64,000 nucleotides of DNA from Bacillota bacterium (GCA_023439045.1 JAEXOY010000018.1:1-64000); one strand, 5' to 3'. Positions 1 through 8,828 are shown, numbered from the stretch's first letter. The notes: a model not told the origin generated them from the letters alone. Program-made: numbers and translations.

Positions 1-131
1 TACACTCCATTGAATAGTCAAGGCTATAGGATAAAAATAAAAAGTCCACAGTGTTAAAAAAATTATAAAATAAAAATATTAAGAAAGGAATGTATTGTGT
101 ATTTTCAATAAATACATCATACAAGGATAAT

Positions 132-1616
132 ATGAAGAGAAGAGTATCTTTTTTATTAATACTTGCTCTGCTGCTTAGTGCAGTACCATTTTGGGGCGGA
201 ACTAATGCGGCAACGGTCACTGCAAAGTCAGTTATAGCAAGAATATACGTAAATGGAGCATATCAACCTACCGAGGCATATAAGATAAATAAGGATTACT
301 ATTATAAGATACAGGATATAGCAGCATCGGTAAGAGACCTTTCAATGAGGTTTGATGTTACTAAAAGTGATAACGATATTAAGGTAAGCACCAAAAAGAA
401 CCATATCCTTAACGGTACTGAGTACTCAGCTTCTACACTGCTAGATTATCCTGCAAGTAGCTGGGGAGAGTTACAAGTAGATGGAGCTACAAAAAAAGTT
501 GCGGGCTACATAATTGCTGGGAACTACTGTCTTACTATGAAAGAAGCTGCTAAGTTGCTAGGCTGTGGCTTCAAAGCTGTTGAAGCCGGCAAGGGTGCAG
601 ACTATCAGCTGATGACAAGCTACAAGTACAATGCTTCTGGAAAGCTTGAAAGAAAGATAAATGAGCAGGGGAATACTACTTTTAATAGACTGTGGGAAGG
701 GTTTACTGTAGCTGGCAAGGATAGTATTTACTTCTTAAGTAATCATTCCTTATACAAAATGAATAATGCGGGAACTGAGGCCAAAGCATTAAGGGGGGGC
801 TATTCTGTAAATCTTAATATTGTAAACGATAGGCTGTATTACACACTTGGTGGACAACTTTACAGCTCTGATCTTGATGGAAAAGATGAGATTTTACACT
901 CCCAACCATTATATTCAGGATATAATCAGCAAATGAAAAACGTGCTAATAGTAGATGATTCCGTATATTGCATCTATAATGACTATGATAGGTGGGCAAA
1001 TCCTCAGCATACCAGCAACATTTATCAGTTTGAGATGATAGGCAGAGACATGATACCTGATACATGGATGCGCCAGACTATATATTCTGAATGGAATTCC
1101 TCTGTGACAGATGATAAGATTAGAAGCTTCTACATTGAGGGTGACTACATATACTTCGACGACTTATGGATAAATAGGGTCAAGCTTGGGGACTATGGGA
1201 TTAATAATTCAAGAGAAGTTCTTGCAGAGGGAGAATGGTACCAGCAGCAGAAATTCTCAGATGATAAGATAATAATGATGGGCAGAGAGGGCAATAACGG
1301 CAGATGGCCAGGTAAAAATGGATATCTCTATATCAAGAGTATAAATGATAAGAATAACTGGAGCACTTACTTGAAAGAAGCTATATATACCTATACTATA
1401 ATGGATAATGACCTAATATATGTACAAGACTATAATTTGTTTGCAAGAAGCCTGGATGGAAAAAACAAGCGTCAACTTCTTGATAGGGGCGCAAGATCTT
1501 CTGTTCTCTTTGGCATTGCAGGTGATTGGATAGTTTCAAGAGACTCGTCTGATGTTGGAGCCGCAAAAGCCACCCTGATTAAACTAGATGGAACAACTCC
1601 TGAGGTTAAGTTCTAG
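132..1616 (+). CDS. secreted DUF5050-like beta-propeller protein
   Basis: This is a predicted exported protein of 494 residues. The start at 132 is preferred over an in-frame ATG at 90: it follows AAGGA at a usable distance and opens with a classical signal peptide (MKRR, a hydrophobic stretch, then TNAA). Residues about 30-170 resemble the stalk/copper-amine-oxidase-N-like domain found in clostridial exported proteins (YKINKDYYYKIQDIA, NYCLTMKEAAKLLG). The rest has repeated short blocks of the form 'D..IYF....LY..N..G' (for example DSIYFLSNHSLYKMNNAGTEAKAL and DLIYVQDYNLFARSLDGKNKRQL), as in DUF5050 six-bladed propellers. The ligand is unknown. It ends facing the esterase gene across a shared hairpin. 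The family assignment is by pattern recognition only. Confidence 0.7.
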   Translation: MKRRVSFLLILALLLSAVPFWGGTNAATVTAKSVIARIYVNGAYQPTEAYKINKDYYYKIQDIAASVRDLSMRFDVTKSDNDIKVSTKKNHILNGTEYSASTLLDYPASSWGELQVDGATKKVAGYIIAGNYCLTMKEAAKLLGCGFKAVEAGKGADYQLMTSYKYNASGKLERKINEQGNTTFNRLWEGFTVAGKDSIYFLSNHSLYKMNNAGTEAKALRGGYSVNLNIVNDRLYYTLGGQLYSSDLDGKDEILHSQPLYSGYNQQMKNVLIVDDSVYCIYNDYDRWANPQHTSNIYQFEMIGRDMIPDTWMRQTIYSEWNSSVTDDKIRSFYIEGDYIYFDDLWINRVKLGDYGINNSREVLAEGEWYQQQKFSDDKIIMMGREGNNGRWPGKNGYLYIKSINDKNNWSTYLKEAIYTYTIMDNDLIYVQDYNLFARSLDGKNKRQLLDRGARSSVLFGIAGDWIVSRDSSDVGAAKATLIKLDGTTPEVKF

Positions 1617-1710
1617 ATTCAGACCATAACATGAATCTGATTTATGCATTATGAAGAAAGTATTTGTAATAAGCAAACACAGGGGTATTTCGATGCCAAT
1701 GTGATGAAAA

Positions 1711-1752
1711 GCCACCAATAAATCTGTATGCAACGGATTTATTGGTGGCTTT
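1711..1752. terminator. bidirectional terminator hairpin
   Basis: A perfect 14-bp stem (1711-1724 with 1736-1749, arm GCCACCAATAAATC) with an 11-nt loop lies between two convergent genes. On the minus strand the stem is followed by TTTT, and on the plus strand by only TTT, so it probably serves mainly the minus-strand esterase operon. Confidence 0.75.
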
Positions 1753-1792
1753 AAAAAAATAGGTATATGATATTGAGCCTTTTATAAATATG

Positions 1793-1820
1793 GCATATGA
1801 TAAATGGGCATATGATAAAT
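1793..1820. repeat. two direct copies of a 13-bp motif
   Basis: GCATATGATAAAT occurs at 1793-1805 and again at 1808-1820. A third exact copy lies at 7008-7020 inside the tandem array downstream of uppP. Confidence 0.6.
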
Positions 1821-1887
1821 TTGGCTTTATCATAATTATGCAATTAAGAACTAAATTTTATCCTAGGAACCCTTAAACACAATACTC

Positions 1888-3456
1888 CTACTTACTTCCC
1901 AGGTTATTTTTAACAAGGAAGTCCATTAGCTTTCCAAGTGGCTGTCCGTTTAATTCCGCTTTGTCACCAAAATACATATAATCCGGTGAAGAAGCTGTGA
2001 ATGGCTTCCATTCAGGCATTGGAGTGCCGTCATTATCATTTCCGTTTGGATTTCCGGTTTTAGCAAAGTTGGTCCAATAGTTACACATGTGTCTGGCTAA
2101 ATCGTAGTGTTTTCCCTTAAATGGGCGCCAGCACTTTGCGAGCGTTTCAAAGGTAAACCAAAGTTCACTTGAATGGAAGGATCCATTATTATCACCCGGC
2201 ATTTCGGGGTTAAATCTATAAAAATATGCAGGTGCTCCACCTAGCATGCTGTTATTATAAAGCATTAATACATTTCCAAGTTCAAATGAATTATAACCTG
2301 CATTTTTAATGCATTCCTCAAAAGAAGAGGCACCTTCTTTTATTATGGAGAGGTATTCATTGTATGTATCAGGAAACGCATATTTTGCATAAGCTTCTAG
2401 CTCGTCATAATTCTTTACCAGTGGTGAAGCAACAAACTCATTAATGGTGTTACCTGCAATCATAGGGACGTTGTTCCACTTACCTGACTTCATTACCTCT
2501 ACTGGCTGCAAAGGGAGGAATTCATTATCTACACATGGTCCCCAAAAAAGCTTAAAACGTATAGTGGCAAAGGATGAGTTTTTTGCTGTATCGGCAGGCT
2601 CAGGGTCTATTGCTGAAAACTCTGCTGCTTTTTCAAATAAGTATTTTGAAGGTAGTTCTCTTGCTTCTTGGATAGATGCTACCCCAAGCCAGTCAGTAAA
2701 GCGTTTGCCCAAAAGCTGTGCTTCCTCCAGTGTCCTGTAACCCTGATTAAACCCTGGGGAGAAACCGCCACCGCTCTGTGGAATAGCTTTGTGGAATAGT
2801 CCCGAGCTCATTGGAGAGGTGAGATGAGCCATAACACTTCCAGCGCCGGCAGATTGACCAAAGATAGTTACATTGTCAGCATCGCCACCAAAAGCAGAGA
2901 TATTTTCCTTTACCCACTTCATTCCTGCCAACTGATCTAAAAATCCAAAATTGCAATTTGGTTCATTAGGGGCAGAACCCAGTTCTGGATGGGCAAAGAA
3001 ACCAAAAACATTTAATCTGTAATTTACACTGACAAGAATTACTCCGCGTCGTGCAATTCTTTCGCCGTCAAACTCCATTTCAGAAGGATAACCGCATTGC
3101 AAGCCGCCACCAAAAATCCAGAACATTACAGGCAACTTTTCGTTTGCTGACTTTGCCGGTGTCCACACGTTTAGGTAAAGACAGTCTTCGCTCATAGGAA
3201 CCTTGTTATCTACATGCCACTCCTTGTTATATAATTGTTCTGGGTCACCTTCACCGGGTACTCCCTGCATTGCCAGTGGCCCAAAAGTATCACACTTTAA
3301 TATACCCTCCCAGTCCTTAACGGGTTGAGGTGCTCTCCATCTCAATTCTCCTACTGGGGGTGCAGCAAATGGGATTCCTTTAAAGGCCGTAATTCTTGGA
3401 TCGGCAGCAGGTATGCCTTCAACCCAGCCGTTTTTGGTTTTAACTTTTCTTAACAT
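1888..3456 (-). CDS. type B carboxylesterase (para-nitrobenzyl esterase family)
   Basis: This is an alpha/beta-hydrolase of 522 residues that hydrolyses carboxylic esters. No signal peptide is visible, so it is probably cytoplasmic. Visible hallmarks are the N-terminal GIPFAAPPVGELRWRAPQ block, the oxyanion-hole FGGG near residue 115-118, the EDCLYLNVW signature near residue 90, the nucleophile elbow GQSAGAGS with Ser202, and the C-terminal His in FHSSELWFTF. The length is normal for the family. It lies 67 bp downstream of the MFS transporter gene on the same strand, so the pair probably forms an operon that imports and then de-esterifies a compound. The natural substrate cannot be told from sequence. 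Confidence 0.93.
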   Translation of the reverse strand: MLRKVKTKNGWVEGIPAADPRITAFKGIPFAAPPVGELRWRAPQPVKDWEGILKCDTFGPLAMQGVPGEGDPEQLYNKEWHVDNKVPMSEDCLYLNVWTPAKSANEKLPVMFWIFGGGLQCGYPSEMEFDGERIARRGVILVSVNYRLNVFGFFAHPELGSAPNEPNCNFGFLDQLAGMKWVKENISAFGGDADNVTIFGQSAGAGSVMAHLTSPMSSGLFHKAIPQSGGGFSPGFNQGYRTLEEAQLLGKRFTDWLGVASIQEARELPSKYLFEKAAEFSAIDPEPADTAKNSSFATIRFKLFWGPCVDNEFLPLQPVEVMKSGKWNNVPMIAGNTINEFVASPLVKNYDELEAYAKYAFPDTYNEYLSIIKEGASSFEECIKNAGYNSFELGNVLMLYNNSMLGGAPAYFYRFNPEMPGDNNGSFHSSELWFTFETLAKCWRPFKGKHYDLARHMCNYWTNFAKTGNPNGNDNDGTPMPEWKPFTASSPDYMYFGDKAELNGQPLGKLMDFLVKNNLGSK

Positions 3457-3523
3457 ATGGTCACTCCTTTATAATAAAATAAGTTATATTCTCAAACAAT
3501 ATTACCAAATATGTAATAATCCT

Positions 3524-4768
3524 TTAACCGGCCCTGCTTAATCTTTTCTGATATAGGTTAAAGGCAATAAAGGCTATAATAAACAGTGCCGCGGTCATAT
3601 AAAAGGTACTTGAATACCCCAAAGAAGAAACTAATATCCCTCCTATTATCGGACTGACTCCCTGACCAATATCTGCGCCTATGTAAAATGTACTGTTTGC
3701 AACACCGACTCTGCTAGGGCTTACCCGTTTTATACATTCAGCTTGTAATGAGACCTGCCCAGCTCCCTGACCTGCTGCCTTAAGGGCACCTGCAAAAAGT
3801 AGGGTTGCAAGGATGTTGGAGTTAGCAAGAACACATAATGATATTGCGGTAATTATCAAGGAAATGTTTACTATTGAGCGTATTCCTTTTCTATCAGAAA
3901 TTTTTCCGATTGAAATCCTCACTACAAATAGAACAATTGCACTAACTGTAAAGAACAGAGCAAATCCGTGTATTTCCCTTTCCTGACACATTGTTTTGAG
4001 AAAAGCATTTATAATACCATTTCCAAAAGAGAAGATACCATTAACTATCGCATACATTAGAACTTCTATTGCAAAAATACTATGTAAAATACTACTGAGA
4101 CTATTGTCTGAAGGCAATCTCTCATTTGGTATATAATCATATTTGACAAGTAACAGTATACCTACAGCAAGTAAAGTTAGCACCGATATAAATATGAACA
4201 TCATGTTATAACCAAATAGTGCCTGAACAGCCTCACCTATACCTGGTCCCACAGCTTGAGCGAAAACCTGTCCAAGGCCATAGTAACCAATTCCTTCAGC
4301 TAGACGCGTCTTTGGAAGATAGCAGCTGGCCAATGCTACGTTTACAGTACTACTGACACCAAAGGCGGCTCCGTGTAAAATACGAAAGGCCAGCATGAAT
4401 CCGGTGTTTGGGCAAAAGGTATACCCAAGGCAGACGGTAGCTATAACCATTGTAGCTATTACACATAGATTCTTTTTATTACTTCTGTCAGTAAGAATAC
4501 CTGCAATAGGCCGAATAAATAAAGCACTTATAGAAAAAATACCGGATATTGTTCCGGCCAAAGCCATAGAGGTATCTAATCTTTTAATAGAATAATCTAC
4601 AATATTAGTATAAACCATATTAAATGCCAATGCATTTAGAAAACTTGCTGCTAATAATAGCAAAAATGGTTTAGTCCAAAGCTTAGAAGTATTAATATAA
4701 TCACTCTCTTCCCAAGGTTTTGCTAAAATTATAGCAAAATTTGTTCTTATATTAGAATATTTTAGCAC
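3524..4768 (-). CDS. MFS transporter
   Basis: This is a twelve-helix major facilitator superfamily permease of up to 414 residues. Motif A is present as IAGILTDRSNKKN between helices 2 and 3 and recurs as IGKISDRKGIRS in the second half. The substrate is unknown. It sits upstream of the carboxylesterase and divergent from a LacI-type regulator, suggesting regulated uptake of an esterified compound. The start is doubtful. The longest frame begins with GTG at 4768, but this has no ribosome site and lies upstream of a TATAAT (minus strand, 4728-4733). A better-placed site, GGAAGAGAG, precedes an ATT codon at 4696, which would give a protein starting at the NTSKLWTKPF block typical of this family. 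The N-terminal 24 residues should be treated as unproven. Confidence 0.88.
   Translation of the reverse strand: MLKYSNIRTNFAIILAKPWEESDYINTSKLWTKPFLLLLAASFLNALAFNMVYTNIVDYSIKRLDTSMALAGTISGIFSISALFIRPIAGILTDRSNKKNLCVIATMVIATVCLGYTFCPNTGFMLAFRILHGAAFGVSSTVNVALASCYLPKTRLAEGIGYYGLGQVFAQAVGPGIGEAVQALFGYNMMFIFISVLTLLAVGILLLVKYDYIPNERLPSDNSLSSILHSIFAIEVLMYAIVNGIFSFGNGIINAFLKTMCQEREIHGFALFFTVSAIVLFVVRISIGKISDRKGIRSIVNISLIITAISLCVLANSNILATLLFAGALKAAGQGAGQVSLQAECIKRVSPSRVGVANSTFYIGADIGQGVSPIIGGILVSSLGYSSTFYMTAALFIIAFIAFNLYQKRLSRAG
4718..4739. promoter_or_regulatory. palindromic operator candidate over the MFS -10
   Basis: A perfect inverted repeat with arms TTTTGCTA (4718-4725) and TAGCAAAA (4732-4739) is separated by 6 bp. 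A minus-strand TATAAT (4728-4733) lies inside it, so a bound repressor would block the MFS-esterase promoter. The 9-mer ATTTTAGCA, or its complement, occurs at 4721-4729, 4759-4767 and 4889-4897. Confidence 0.55.
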
Positions 4769-4860
4769 ATTGATTTCTAGGTGTAAATATAAGTAGCTTC
4801 ACAATAGGTATTTGTTATGCCATAGTCCATGTTGTTCTCAAATTTTAGATTTCCTTTGTA

Positions 4861-4897
4861 TTGATTTATTTAGCAAAAAAGAGGTATAATTTTAGCA
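4861..4897 (+). promoter_or_regulatory. sigma-A promoter of the LacI-type gene with shared operator half-site
   Basis: TTGATT (4861-4866), an 18-bp spacer and TATAAT (4885-4890) form a near-consensus promoter. The -10 runs straight into TTTAGCA, so the 13-mer TATAATTTTAGCA is the same as that over the divergent MFS -10. TAGCAAAA also occurs at 4871-4878. This suggests autoregulation. Confidence 0.6.
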
Positions 4898-4969
4898 TGT
4901 TGTGTTTTAGTGGAATAGGAAGCTATTTAATTTGAGCATATCAAAGTAAATAAAAGGAGGGTAAATTAT

Positions 4970-5989
4970 TTGAAAAAAGGTGTTAGTATCAAGAGAATAG
5001 CACAGGAACTTAAGCTTTCTCAGGGGACAGTGTCATTAGTACTGAACGATAGGGGAACTGAAATGAGGATATCTGAGGATACTCAAAAAAGAGTGTATGA
5101 GAAAGCCAAAGCCCTGGGATATTTTAAGTCTCAAAGTTCTTCTAAAAAGCTCAAGTCCGTTCTGAATAATGCACCTGTTATTACCTTTTTCTGCCCTTAT
5201 GTGCCAGAAGGTGGACCGCTTGGAAGAGTAATGTTGGGAATTCAAAATATGATTAGAACAGCCGATTTTCCCCTTCAAATTGTATTTCAACCCTTTGAGC
5301 TGGATAATCTAGAAGCATATGCATCAAGGCTATATTCAAAATATAGCAATGGAGCTATAATTCTAAATATTTCAGAAAATGATTTTAAGTTTTTATCATC
5401 TCATAAAATAAATATTCCGGTAGTACTTTTTAATTACTTAAGTCCCAGCTTTAGCACCGTTTACATTGATAGCTATGATGTAGGTATGACAGCTGCTAAA
5501 ATATTTGCGGCCAAGGGGCATAAGAGAGCTGCATTAATTACACCTAATAAGACAAATAAACCGAGAAGTCTTTGCAAAACGGGCTTTTTGGATGGTTGCA
5601 AAAGTTCTGATATAAGTATAGAGGAGTGCCATATTATTGAAGAAGAGAATAGCTTTTCAGGCGGTAAGGCTGCGGGTAAAAAGCTTATAGAAATGGGCTC
5701 AATTCCTTCGGCACTTTTTATACAGAACAGTTATATGACTGTAGGCTGTTTACCTGTTTTAAATGAACGAATAAGAATACCCGAGGATATGGAAGTAATA
5801 TCTTTTGGTGGAAATATACTAAATGAAGCAATTTCGCCATCTATTACTTCAATAGAGTACCCTATTGAAGAAATGACAGAGTCATGTATGAGGGTACTAT
5901 TAAAAATGATGAAATCGGGTGACAACCTTCCTGTATCGCAAATTGTTGAAACAAAGGTTGAATACAGGAATAGTTGCCCAAGACCTTAG
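4970..5989 (+). CDS. LacI/GalR family transcriptional regulator
   Basis: This is a 339-residue DNA-binding repressor with a periplasmic-binding-protein-like effector domain. The TTG start at 4970 follows a strong AAAGGAGGG. The N-terminal helix-turn-helix (VSIKRIAQELKLSQGTVSLVLNDRG, about residues 5-28) has the family pattern. The remainder carries the LacI effector-domain blocks (FNYLSPSFSTVYIDSYDVGMTAAKIFAAKGHKRAALI and the C-terminal ISPSITSIEYPIEEM). It is divergent from the MFS-esterase operon and is most likely its regulator, also controlling itself through the repeated ATTTTAGCA sites. The effector is unknown. Confidence 0.93.
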   Translation: MKKGVSIKRIAQELKLSQGTVSLVLNDRGTEMRISEDTQKRVYEKAKALGYFKSQSSSKKLKSVLNNAPVITFFCPYVPEGGPLGRVMLGIQNMIRTADFPLQIVFQPFELDNLEAYASRLYSKYSNGAIILNISENDFKFLSSHKINIPVVLFNYLSPSFSTVYIDSYDVGMTAAKIFAAKGHKRAALITPNKTNKPRSLCKTGFLDGCKSSDISIEECHIIEEENSFSGGKAAGKKLIEMGSIPSALFIQNSYMTVGCLPVLNERIRIPEDMEVISFGGNILNEAISPSITSIEYPIEEMTESCMRVLLKMMKSGDNLPVSQIVETKVEYRNSCPRP

Positions 5990-6114
5990 TAATTTCGAAC
6001 TTTAACTATATTTTTAAGAATGAAAGCTATTCAGAATAGGGTGCCGCATCATAGCTTGTGTGGTTTCAAGAGAGTGGCGCTTTCAAAGGGTGAAAAGAAG
6101 ACGGTTGTAAAAAG

Positions 6115-6146
6115 TAGGATGAGCAAAATATAAAGCGCTCATCCTA
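6115..6146 (-). terminator. terminator of mgsA
   Basis: A 10-bp stem pairs 6115-6124 with 6137-6146. On the minus strand it is followed by CTACTTTTT, fitting termination of mgsA transcripts. The rest of 5990-6245 holds only a weak wobble-rich stem (GTGCCGC with GTGGCGC, about 6040-6080) after the LacI gene and no gene. Confidence 0.65.
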
Positions 6147-6245
6147 TATTATTTAAATAAATATTACTTGGGAAAATATACAAATATTAAAGCAATAAAA
6201 AACTTAAGTAATAAAATACCACGTAAATAAAAATAATACTAAGAA

Positions 6246-6725
6246 CTATGTAGAAGAACGTGTTGCTGCGGCCTCTCCTGAAAGCTGCTTTCTTATTCTG
6301 CTATAATAGTCTACAACATTTCTGTCATATTCTTTTTCCATCAATTCAGAAGATACTATGAAGTCAGCGGTTGACTGATTCATTGCTACAGGAATGTCAT
6401 AAAGCACAGCTATTCTTAGAAGCGCCTTTACATCAGGGTCGTGTGGCTGGGAGGTAAGAGGGTCCCAAAAGAATACCATAAAGTCTACCTCTCCATTTGC
6501 AATACAAGCACCTATCTGCTGGTCACCTCCTAGGGGTCCGCTCTTATAGGATTTTACAGGTAATCCTGTATTTTCGGTAATCAAGTGAGCTGTTGTGCCT
6601 GTGCCGCATAGAAAGTGGCGGCATAGAATATCACTCTTGGCTTTTACCCAGTTTATAAGGTCGTCCTTTCTATTGTCATGTGCAATTAAAGCAATGTGTT
6701 TCTGTTTTTTTAGTTTATCACCCAT
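6246..6725 (-). CDS. mgsA: methylglyoxal synthase
   Basis: It converts dihydroxyacetone phosphate to methylglyoxal and phosphate, a bypass of lower glycolysis that relieves sugar-phosphate stress. At 159 residues it is close to the usual length. The start follows GGAAGGAG on the minus strand. Visible family blocks are IALIAHDNRKDDLINWV at the N-terminus, the phosphate-binding CGTGTTAHLI, the active-site stretch SGPLGGDQQIGA and FFWDPLTSQPHDPDVKALLRIAVLYDIPVA. It appears monocistronic with its own terminator. Confidence 0.96.
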   Translation of the reverse strand: MGDKLKKQKHIALIAHDNRKDDLINWVKAKSDILCRHFLCGTGTTAHLITENTGLPVKSYKSGPLGGDQQIGACIANGEVDFMVFFWDPLTSQPHDPDVKALLRIAVLYDIPVAMNQSTADFIVSSELMEKEYDRNVVDYYSRIRKQLSGEAAATRSST

Positions 6726-6927
6726 AAATTGGCTCCTTCCATTTGACCAAGTGGAGGTCTTTTATATTTTATCATAGCGAGCACCTGTTGGAAAGACCGC
6801 CAATATATAGTATAATAGTAGAAATATCATTACCAAGACTTAACAAATAAAACTTAAAAAATAACCATAACCATAACAATAATTAATTAGTCTATTAAAT
6901 CACAATAATAAATAACCAAGTCAGCAC

Positions 6928-7044
6928 CATTGTCCATTATATGAATAAATTCATTGTCGAGTATATGAATTTATTCATTGTCGAGTATATGATAAATTCA
7001 TTGTCGAGCATATGATAAATCCATTGTCCAATATATGACAAACA
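6928..7044. repeat. tandem array of five 23-25-bp units
   Basis: Five head-to-tail imperfect units start at 6928, 6952, 6976, 6999 and 7022. Each begins CATTGTC(GAG/CAT/CAA), followed by ATATGA and an A/T tail. There are no spacers, so this is not a CRISPR. The array fills the 3' side of uppP (minus strand) and is the main content of the 323-bp gap to mgsA. Confidence 0.8.
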
Positions 7045-7048
7045 CTAA

Positions 7049-7861
7049 TTATAGCATGAAGAACAGAATTACTATGACACCTAACGCAATTCTATACCAT
7101 CCAAACGCCTTAAAGTCGTGCTTCTGAATATATGACATGAGGAACTTAATGGCGAATACTGATACTGCAAAGGCCACAATCATGCCTATCAAAAGGATAG
7201 CAACCTCCATTCCGGTGTAATTGAACCCAAACTTAAGGAGCTTCACAAAGCTAGCACCGAACATTACTGGTATGGCCAAGAAAAAGGAAAACTCAGCTGC
7301 CAGCCCTCTCGAACAGCCCAAAATCATAGCACCAAGTATAGTAGCACCTGAACGGGAGGTTCCAGGAATAAGTGCTAATACCTGAAAGGCACCTATGAGT
7401 AAGGCGGTTTTATAGCTGAGTGCTGAGAATTTTGTAACTAGTGGGTTGGCTTTCTTCTTGACATTTTCAACTACTATAAAAAGTACACCGTATATTATTA
7501 GCATTAGAGCAACAACTTTATAATTATAGAAGAGTTCATCTATTTTATCGTTAAAAGGAATACCAATTATTGCTGCTGGAGCGCACGCAACTATTACCTT
7601 TAGCCATAGCTCTACCGTGTTTTTGCTGACCATTAGCTTTTTTTCTCTTATTTTGAAAGGAAATAACTTTTTCCAAAAGAGAATTACTACTGCCATTATG
7701 GCACCTAGCTGTATTACAACAAAGAACATTTCTTTGAATGCGGCGGATACATTTAATTTCAAAAATTCATCGACCAGAATCATATGTCCAGTACTACTTA
7801 TGGGCAGCCATTCAGTTATGCCCTCTATAATACCTAAAATAATTGCTTTTAGTATTTCCAT
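7049..7861 (-). CDS. uppP: undecaprenyl-diphosphatase
   Basis: This is an integral membrane enzyme (270 residues, about eight helices) that dephosphorylates undecaprenyl pyrophosphate to recycle the lipid carrier for peptidoglycan and wall polymers; it gives bacitracin tolerance. The BacA family motifs are clear: the glutamate-rich IIEGITEWLPISSTGHMIL near the N-terminus (catalytic Glu pair and SSTGH) and LIPGTSRSGATILGA in the second half with the conserved Arg. The minus-strand ribosome site AGGAGG lies just upstream. It is divergent from mntP. Confidence 0.96.
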   Translation of the reverse strand: MEILKAIILGIIEGITEWLPISSTGHMILVDEFLKLNVSAAFKEMFFVVIQLGAIMAVVILFWKKLFPFKIREKKLMVSKNTVELWLKVIVACAPAAIIGIPFNDKIDELFYNYKVVALMLIIYGVLFIVVENVKKKANPLVTKFSALSYKTALLIGAFQVLALIPGTSRSGATILGAMILGCSRGLAAEFSFFLAIPVMFGASFVKLLKFGFNYTGMEVAILLIGMIVAFAVSVFAIKFLMSYIQKHDFKAFGWYRIALGVIVILFFML

Positions 7862-8034
7862 TAATATTTCCTCCTATGTTTTAACACTAAATATATAATA
7901 CTCTATTTTATCATGTTTTGTCTTCATATTTTCTAATTGGGTATGATTCTAATTTATAAGCCTATTCATTCAAATTTTATGATAAATATATTGAACATAT
8001 AAAGGCAAAATACAAATAAAATTATACAATTATA

Positions 8035-8064
8035 TTGGAAACATAAAATAACTGCTGATATAAT
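8035..8064 (+). promoter_or_regulatory. sigma-A promoter of mntP
   Basis: TTGGAA (8035-8040), an 18-bp spacer and TATAAT (8059-8064) preceded by TGA make a perfect extended -10. No yybP-ykoY manganese riboswitch is apparent in the short leader. Confidence 0.6.
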
Positions 8065-8111
8065 AGTATAATTGAGAAATCACTTTTTACACGGGAAAAG
8101 GAAAAACACTT

Positions 8112-8690
8112 ATGAGTTTTATCGATATAATCTTACTAGCAATTGGTTTATCTATGGACGCCGTTGCAGTATCCATTTCAAATGCAATATGTATGAATTT
8201 TTCATCTTGTCGTAAAAGCTACATAGATATATTTAAAATAGCTTTTGCTTTTGGCATTTTCCAAGGAATAATGCCCTTAATCGGATATTTTGCTACATCC
8301 TCCTTTGAGAAGTATATTACACCCTATGACCATTGGATTGCGCTAATTCTCTTGGCGATCATTGGAGGAAAAATGATTAGCGAGTCTATTAATAGTGAAG
8401 ATAAGACAGACTGTAGTATATTCTCACTAACTACAAAATTGCTATTGGTTCAGGCTGTAGCAACAAGTATAGACGCATTAGCGGTAGGCATTAGTCTCTC
8501 AGCCCTTAATGTCAACATTTTCAGTGCTGTTGCAATTATCAGCTCTACCACCTTCATTTTATGCCTTATAGCAATACTTGTTGCAAAGCGCTTCGGGGCA
8601 TTGCTTGGAAAAAGGGCAGGCTTAGTGGGAGGAGTTATACTTATATTGATAGGACTTAAAATATTTATAGATCACCTATTTAAGGGATAG
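8112..8690 (+). CDS. mntP: MntP-family manganese efflux pump
   Basis: This is a six-helix membrane protein of 192 residues predicted to export Mn2+. Both halves of the internal duplication are visible: ILLAIGLSMDAVAVSISNA in helix 1 and VQAVATSIDALAVGISLSALN in helix 4. The acidic residues in the SMDA and SIDA motifs correspond to the metal-path Asp residues known for MntP. The length matches the family. Its own promoter lies 50 bp upstream. The sequence after the stop consists of degenerate repeats of the gene's last 15 bases. Confidence 0.92.
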   Translation: MSFIDIILLAIGLSMDAVAVSISNAICMNFSSCRKSYIDIFKIAFAFGIFQGIMPLIGYFATSSFEKYITPYDHWIALILLAIIGGKMISESINSEDKTDCSIFSLTTKLLLVQAVATSIDALAVGISLSALNVNIFSAVAIISSTTFILCLIAILVAKRFGALLGKRAGLVGGVILILIGLKIFIDHLFKG

Positions 8691-8736
8691 TTTTTTAAGA
8701 AATAGTGTTTTTAAGAGACAGTTTTTTTAGGGATAG
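8677..8736 (+). repeat. tandem copies of the mntP 3' end
   Basis: The last bases of mntP, TATTTAAGGGATAG (8677-8690, including the stop), are followed by three degenerate copies of 15-16 bp at 8691-8705, 8706-8721 and 8722-8736. Each ends in a TAG- or CAG-like triplet. Confidence 0.7.
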
Positions 8737-8828
8737 TGTTTGTTGATAAAAGTAAAGTATGCTGTTATAATTATCTGTATAAAACTACCATATTAACCAA
8801 TTATAATTTACTACAGGAGGTTAAAACA

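Noticed and set aside
6928..7044. CRISPR-like repeat array
   Set aside because: Units are contiguous and imperfect, with no spacers and no cas genes nearby.
7862..8111. manganese (yybP-ykoY) riboswitch upstream of mntP
   Set aside because: The leader from the predicted start is only about 40 nt and lacks the conserved riboswitch core.
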